From the NCBI RefSeq assembly GCF_016892705.1, contig NZ_JAFEMB010000006.1, forward strand, positions 62,001-126,000: 64,000 bases of DNA, written 5' to 3'. The number at the start of each line of letters is the position of its first letter. Position 1 is the first letter of the stretch. Both the position numbers and the translations under genes were made by a program. This DNA comes from Microvirga pudoricolor (GTDB lineage Bacteria > Pseudomonadota > Alphaproteobacteria > Rhizobiales > Beijerinckiaceae). Positions 60,541-64,000 of the stretch are shown here, in pieces. Under the pieces are notes generated by a model. That model saw only the letters and a program-made list of their open reading frames with translations. It did not search any database and was not told the DNA's origin.

Positions 60541-60760
60541 CAGAAACTTCCTTGGCTCGGCTCACGACGCTCGCTCACGCTCGTCAGAGCGTTGATAAGG
60601 CCGCGCGTGGACGGGGTTGGACAGAACGATCAGAAATCGTTCCGAGATGTTTCAGCGATGGCTATTGGATGCTTCCCGGAAAGGCAAGGAAGGAGCACCC
60701 TCGGGAGGCAAGGATGCTCGATCCGGGCGGTGTTCGAGGCTGGAATTCGCTTCAGCTCCC

Positions 60761-61294
60761 ATGATACGAGGCGCTATCCGAAACGAGGCGTGGCTGGAGT
60801 TCAACGTGCACCGATCCTTTGCCGGAATCCTGGCGAGCCTCTGGTTCCTTCATCCAGGAACGGGCCATGCCGACATTCTTGCTGTCATCATCGATGCAGC
60901 GGGCCTGCCATATGATCTCAGTCCCAATAAATATGACAACAGTCCCGATAAGTATGACAACAGTTCGGATAAATACGACAACAGTGTCGACAAGTACGAC
61001 AATAGCCCGAGTAAGTATGATAACAGTCCTGCTAAGTATGACAATGGCATCAACGGAAAGAGAAGGGTCATCTCGCAAGATAATAAAATGCTTGGATACT
61101 ATGTTTTCAGTCCGGGCGGAGTTTTAAATTTCTACAACATGTCTGGAAAACGTATAGCTTATATGCCTGCTGGTGGGCGTACGCAAAGCATTTTCACGGA
61201 AAAGGCTTGGTGCGGCACGATGGGAAATCGTAGTGGCGCTGTCGTGTTAGGGCTGACCAAACCGTGTTATTACCGGTTCATCCTCAATCATTGA
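60761..61294 (+). CDS. Exported protein with six tandem SPxKYDN heptapeptides
   Basis: 177 residues. An N-terminal hydrophobic segment (SFAGILASLWFLHPGTGHA) suggests export. Residues 54-95 are six consecutive 7-residue units of the type S-P-x-K-Y-D-N, encoded by exact 21-bp periods. The C-terminal ~80 residues (GKRRVISQDNKMLGYYVFSP ...) look like a small beta-rich domain with two cysteines near the end. I recall similar proteins with variable repeat number in rhizobia, all of unknown function. Start chosen at 60761; the frame is open upstream to 60617. The gene is AT-richer than its neighbours. Confidence 0.7.
   Translation: MIRGAIRNEAWLEFNVHRSFAGILASLWFLHPGTGHADILAVIIDAAGLPYDLSPNKYDNSPDKYDNSSDKYDNSVDKYDNSPSKYDNSPAKYDNGINGKRRVISQDNKMLGYYVFSPGGVLNFYNMSGKRIAYMPAGGRTQSIFTEKAWCGTMGNRSGAVVLGLTKPCYYRFILNH
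60920..61045 (+). repeat. Six 21-bp tandem repeats (minisatellite) in coding sequence
   Basis: Units start at 60920, 60941, 60962, 60983, 61004 and 61025. The end of each unit (K-Y-D-N) is invariant in protein, while third positions and the second and third residues vary, so the array is under protein-level selection and is not a very recent expansion. Confidence 0.92.
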
Positions 61295-61387
61295 CGATCG
61301 CGTTCCCTCGTCGCGTCCGCTGAAGCGAAAGGCCGGCTCGTTCGCAGCGTGGAGACAAGCCTCCGGGCTTCTGGAGGATCGTCTCCA

Positions 61388-62134
61388 TTACCGCTTGGTG
61401 AAGGTCTTGGGAAGCAGGCGCTGGAACGTGTTCTGCAATCGCGTGAAGCACTCGCAGGCGGCGTCCTGCAGCCCCTGCGGGTCGACGACGGTGATCCCGC
61501 CCCGGCCCTGGCGGACGAGCCCCGCCGACTGGAGCCGCCCCATGGCGATGCTGACGGTCGAACGCTGGACCCCGAGCCTTTCGGCCAGGAATTCGTGGGT
61601 GAGGGGTACGGTGTCCCCCTCGCTGCGATGGTACGAGCTCAGGATCCAGCGGCAGCAGCGGGCATCGACCCCGTGCACAGCGTTGCAGGCGACCGACTGC
61701 AGGACGCGAGAGAAGATGGCCTGGGCGAAGCAGCGAACGAGGTGTCGGATCCTGGGACGGACCCGCATGGCCTCCTGCATATCGTCGAAGTCGATCCGGG
61801 ACGCCGTACCGTTCATGAGCACCACGTAGCGCCCAAAGGCTTCCCGCAGCACCACGGCCTCGACGAGACCCACGACGCCCTCCCGCCCACAGATCAACAT
61901 CTCGGCCATGTGGCCGTCCTCCATCACGGCCGCGACGGAGATCGTCGTGTCGTGCGGAAAATAGGCGTGCGTCAGAGGCGCGTCGGTCTCGCACAGAATC
62001 TGACCCTGATGCAGGGTCACGACCTCAAGGGAAGGCTCCAGATAGGCGAAGTCCTCGGCATCCAGGGCTGCCAGCAGGCGGTTGGATCGATGCCCGGCCG
62101 TGCGAACCGGCGACCCGTGAGCATAGGTGGTCAT
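61388..62134 (-). CDS. Crp/Fnr-family transcriptional regulator
   Basis: 248 residues. N-terminal cyclic-nucleotide-binding-like beta barrel (CETDAPLTHAYFPHDTTISV) without the Fnr cysteine cluster, and a C-terminal helix-turn-helix (LTHEFLAERLGVQRSTVSIA). Of the type abundant in Hyphomicrobiales whose effector is mostly unknown. No obvious target operon; rpe lies upstream on the same strand after 125 bp. Confidence 0.9.
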   Translation of the reverse strand: MTTYAHGSPVRTAGHRSNRLLAALDAEDFAYLEPSLEVVTLHQGQILCETDAPLTHAYFPHDTTISVAAVMEDGHMAEMLICGREGVVGLVEAVVLREAFGRYVVLMNGTASRIDFDDMQEAMRVRPRIRHLVRCFAQAIFSRVLQSVACNAVHGVDARCCRWILSSYHRSEGDTVPLTHEFLAERLGVQRSTVSIAMGRLQSAGLVRQGRGGITVVDPQGLQDAACECFTRLQNTFQRLLPKTFTKR

Positions 62135-62259
62135 TGGCGGATATGGTCTCTGTTCGCCGCGCCCAATGATAGCCCATAACGATACAGAAGCGCTACCGGC
62201 GCAACCTGTGGATAAGGCTGCGCAAAGGAGGCACGTCGCAACCTATACTCAAGGTTGCA

Positions 62260-62931
62260 TCAACGTGCAGAGAGAGCAGCTTCTCGGATCGAAGCGATGT
62301 TGCGGGCATAGGCGCCCGGCCCGCCCTTGAAGACGGCCGATCCCGCCACGAGCGCATTGGCGCCGGCCTCGACCACGAGAGGAGCGGTGTCCGGAGTGAC
62401 GCCGCCGTCGATTTCGATGTCGATGGGCCGGTCCCCAGCCATGTGCCGGACGCGCCGGACCTTGTCGCACACGGACGGGATGAAGGCCTGTCCGCCGAAG
62501 CCGGGGTTCACGGTCATGAGGAGGATCAGGTCGACCATGTCGATCACGGGCTCGATGACGGATTCGTGGGTGCCCGGATTGATGACGATTCCGGCCTTCT
62601 TTCCGAGGCCTCGGATGGTCTGGAGCGAGCGGTGGAGATGGGGACCTGCCTCCGCATGGATCGTGATGATGTCGGCCCCGGCCTTGGCGAAGGCCTCCAG
62701 ATAGGGGTCCACCGGCGTGATCATGAGATGCACGTCGAAGACTTTTCGGGTGTGTGGCCGCAGGGCCTTCACCACGTCGGGCCCGATGGTGATGTTGGGC
62801 ACGAAATGGCCGTCCATCACGTCGATGTGGATCCAATCTGCGCCGGCCTCGTCGATGGCGCGCACCTCTTCGCCGAGCTTGGCGAAATCCGAGGCCAGGA
62901 TGGAGGGGGCGATGATCAGGGGCTGGGTCAT
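62260..62931 (-). CDS. rpe: Ribulose-phosphate 3-epimerase
   Basis: 223 residues, TIM barrel enzyme of the pentose phosphate and Calvin cycles. [35 protein letters not shown] and [16 protein letters not shown] hold the metal ligands and catalytic aspartates. The start at 62931 is set by the conserved N-terminus. Divergent from the DadA-like gene with a 209-bp gap. Confidence 0.96.
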   Translation of the reverse strand: MTQPLIIAPSILASDFAKLGEEVRAIDEAGADWIHIDVMDGHFVPNITIGPDVVKALRPHTRKVFDVHLMITPVDPYLEAFAKAGADIITIHAEAGPHLHRSLQTIRGLGKKAGIVINPGTHESVIEPVIDMVDLILLMTVNPGFGGQAFIPSVCDKVRRVRHMAGDRPIDIEIDGGVTPDTAPLVVEAGANALVAGSAVFKGGPGAYARNIASIREAALSAR

Positions 62932-63140
62932 GGCCGCGCCGGTAGCATGGGATGCGCGGCCCCGCAACGCAAACGGGGCGCCGGGCTCCCGCCAGCCCGG
63001 ATTTTCGGCGGTGTGCACAAACATCGCGGTCGGCGGGAATGGACGCCGTCCGACGAAAGAGGTTAGAACCCCGCTCCAGGAAGGCGCAGGCGGCCGGAAG
63101 GCTCCCCGTCGGGCACCTTCGGCTCAACGGGATTGGTCTC

Positions 63141-64000
63141 ATGCGTACGGATGTGGTTGTTCTGGGTGCGGGCATCATCGGCGTGTCGATCGCGGTGCAC
63201 CTTCAGAAGCGGGGCCGCTCCGTCATCCTGGTGGACAAGCGCAAGCCCGGCGAGGAGACCTCCTACGGCAATGCGGGCTTGATCCAGCGCGAGGGCGTCT
63301 ACCCTTACGGGTTCCCGCACGATTTCGGCGCCCTCCTGCGCTACGCGCTCAACAATACGGTCGACGCGCATTATCACCTGAGCGCCCTGCCGAAGCTCGC
63401 GCCGTTCCTGTTCCAGTATTGGATGCACTCGCGGCCCGAGAAGCATAAGGCCATCGCCCGGCTCTATGCCCCGCTCATCGAGCACAGCGTCACGGAGCAC
63501 AACGCTCTCGCGGAGGAGGCCGGCGCCACGGGGCTGATCCGTCCCACGGGCTGGGTGAAGGTGTTTCGCACGCAAGCCGCCATGGACGAGCAGGTTCGCG
63601 ACGCGGAGAAGGTGCGCCGCGACTTCGGCGTGCACTTCGACGCCATCGACCGGGCCGGCGTGGCGGAGCGCGAGCCCAGCATCAAGGCGGACCTCGTGGG
63701 CGGTCTCCACTGGACTGACCCGTCCTCGGTCTCCGATCCCCACCATCTGACCATGGCCTATGTGGGCCTGTTCGAGAGGCTCGGCGGCCGGCTCGCGGCG
63801 GGCGATGCCAAGACCCTCGAGCAAACGGCCGAGGGCTGGATGATCCAGACCGAGCTCGGCCCGGTTCAGGCCAAGAGCGTCGTCGTCGCCCTGGGAGCCT
63901 GGGCCGACGTGGTGACGAAGAAGCTCGGCTACAACCTGCCGCTCGCCGTCAAGCGCGGCTACCACATGCATTACAAGCCGCAGGGCAACGCGGTGCTCAA
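63141..64000 (+). CDS. DadA-like FAD-dependent amino acid dehydrogenase (3' end beyond window)
   Basis: The first 286 codons are present. The N-terminal dinucleotide-binding motif VVVLGAGIIGVSIAVHLQKR and the DadA-like NAGLIQREG segment, with a long substrate domain (GWVKVFRTQAAMDEQVRDAE), point to the D-amino acid dehydrogenase/glycine oxidase group. The start at 63141 follows GGGATTGGTCTC. The frame runs off the right edge without a stop. The exact substrate cannot be told. Confidence 0.88.
   Translation, partial: MRTDVVVLGAGIIGVSIAVHLQKRGRSVILVDKRKPGEETSYGNAGLIQREGVYPYGFPHDFGALLRYALNNTVDAHYHLSALPKLAPFLFQYWMHSRPEKHKAIARLYAPLIEHSVTEHNALAEEAGATGLIRPTGWVKVFRTQAAMDEQVRDAEKVRRDFGVHFDAIDRAGVAEREPSIKADLVGGLHWTDPSSVSDPHHLTMAYVGLFERLGGRLAAGDAKTLEQTAEGWMIQTELGPVQAKSVVVALGAWADVVTKKLGYNLPLAVKRGYHMHYKPQGNAVL

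Noticed and set aside
60920..61045. CRISPR-like periodic repeat
   Set aside because: The 21-bp period has no unique spacers, is in frame and encodes identical KYDN units, so it is a coding minisatellite.

Overview
The window is chromosomal DNA of a GC-rich alphaproteobacterium of the order Hyphomicrobiales (Rhizobiales). A Methylobacteriaceae or Microvirga-like host is my best guess. This is inferred from gene order, protein style and repeat families; no search was run. No rRNA or tRNA gene, CRISPR array or classical insertion sequence was seen.

Layout. (1) 1-13.9 kb is the 3' half of the division and cell-wall (dcw) cluster followed by its usual alphaproteobacterial neighbours: murG (partial), murC, murB, ddlB, ftsQ, ftsA, ftsZ, terminator, lpxC, terminator, bamD, recN, ligA. 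(2) 13.9-26.2 kb is mixed: an AraC regulator with azlCD, a radical SAM protein with an odd cysteine-rich tail, aminopeptidase P and prmA separated by two tiny genes, an SDR/Gfo-Idh-MocA pair, a TPR protein and ispE. (3) 26.2-33.4 kb is an AT-richer accessory island with three RTX calcium-binding proteins made of 4, 3 and 2 copies of one module. The first is cut by an in-frame amber codon, and its 3' end is nearly identical to that of the second. (4) 33.4-45.8 kb is housekeeping: polyprenyl diphosphate synthase, DUF2007, TrmN6-like methyltransferase, three tandem small secreted proteins, S49 peptidase, glyQ, glyS, L,D-transpeptidase and ppdK. Between glyQ and glyS sits a compact DUF559 nuclease gene bounded by near-perfect 59/60-bp terminal inverted repeats. 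A relative of the same repeat is inserted in frame in glyS. (5) 45.8-51.2 kb is accessory: two GFA-family genes flanking a fourth RTX-like exoprotein, a GST, a LysR regulator and a candidate polymorphic toxin-immunity pair. (6) 51.2-64 kb is again mainly housekeeping (icd, trmJ, murI, rpsD, cfa, purB, rpe) plus a protein with six tandem 7-residue repeats, a hydrolase-fold protein that has lost its GxSxG serine, a Crp/Fnr regulator and the 5' part of a DadA-like oxidoreductase.

How the genes work together. The murC-murB-ddlB and murI products make UDP-MurNAc-peptide precursors and D-glutamate; FtsQ, FtsA and FtsZ build the divisome; LpxC and BamD serve outer-membrane biogenesis. GlyQ and GlyS form the tetrameric glycyl-tRNA synthetase. 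The RTX proteins carry type I secretion-like C-terminal ends, but no type I secretion genes lie in the window.

Best candidates for something undescribed: the DUF559/inverted-repeat element with its translated relative inside glyS, the radical SAM protein with a possible built-in peptide substrate, and the toxin-immunity pair.
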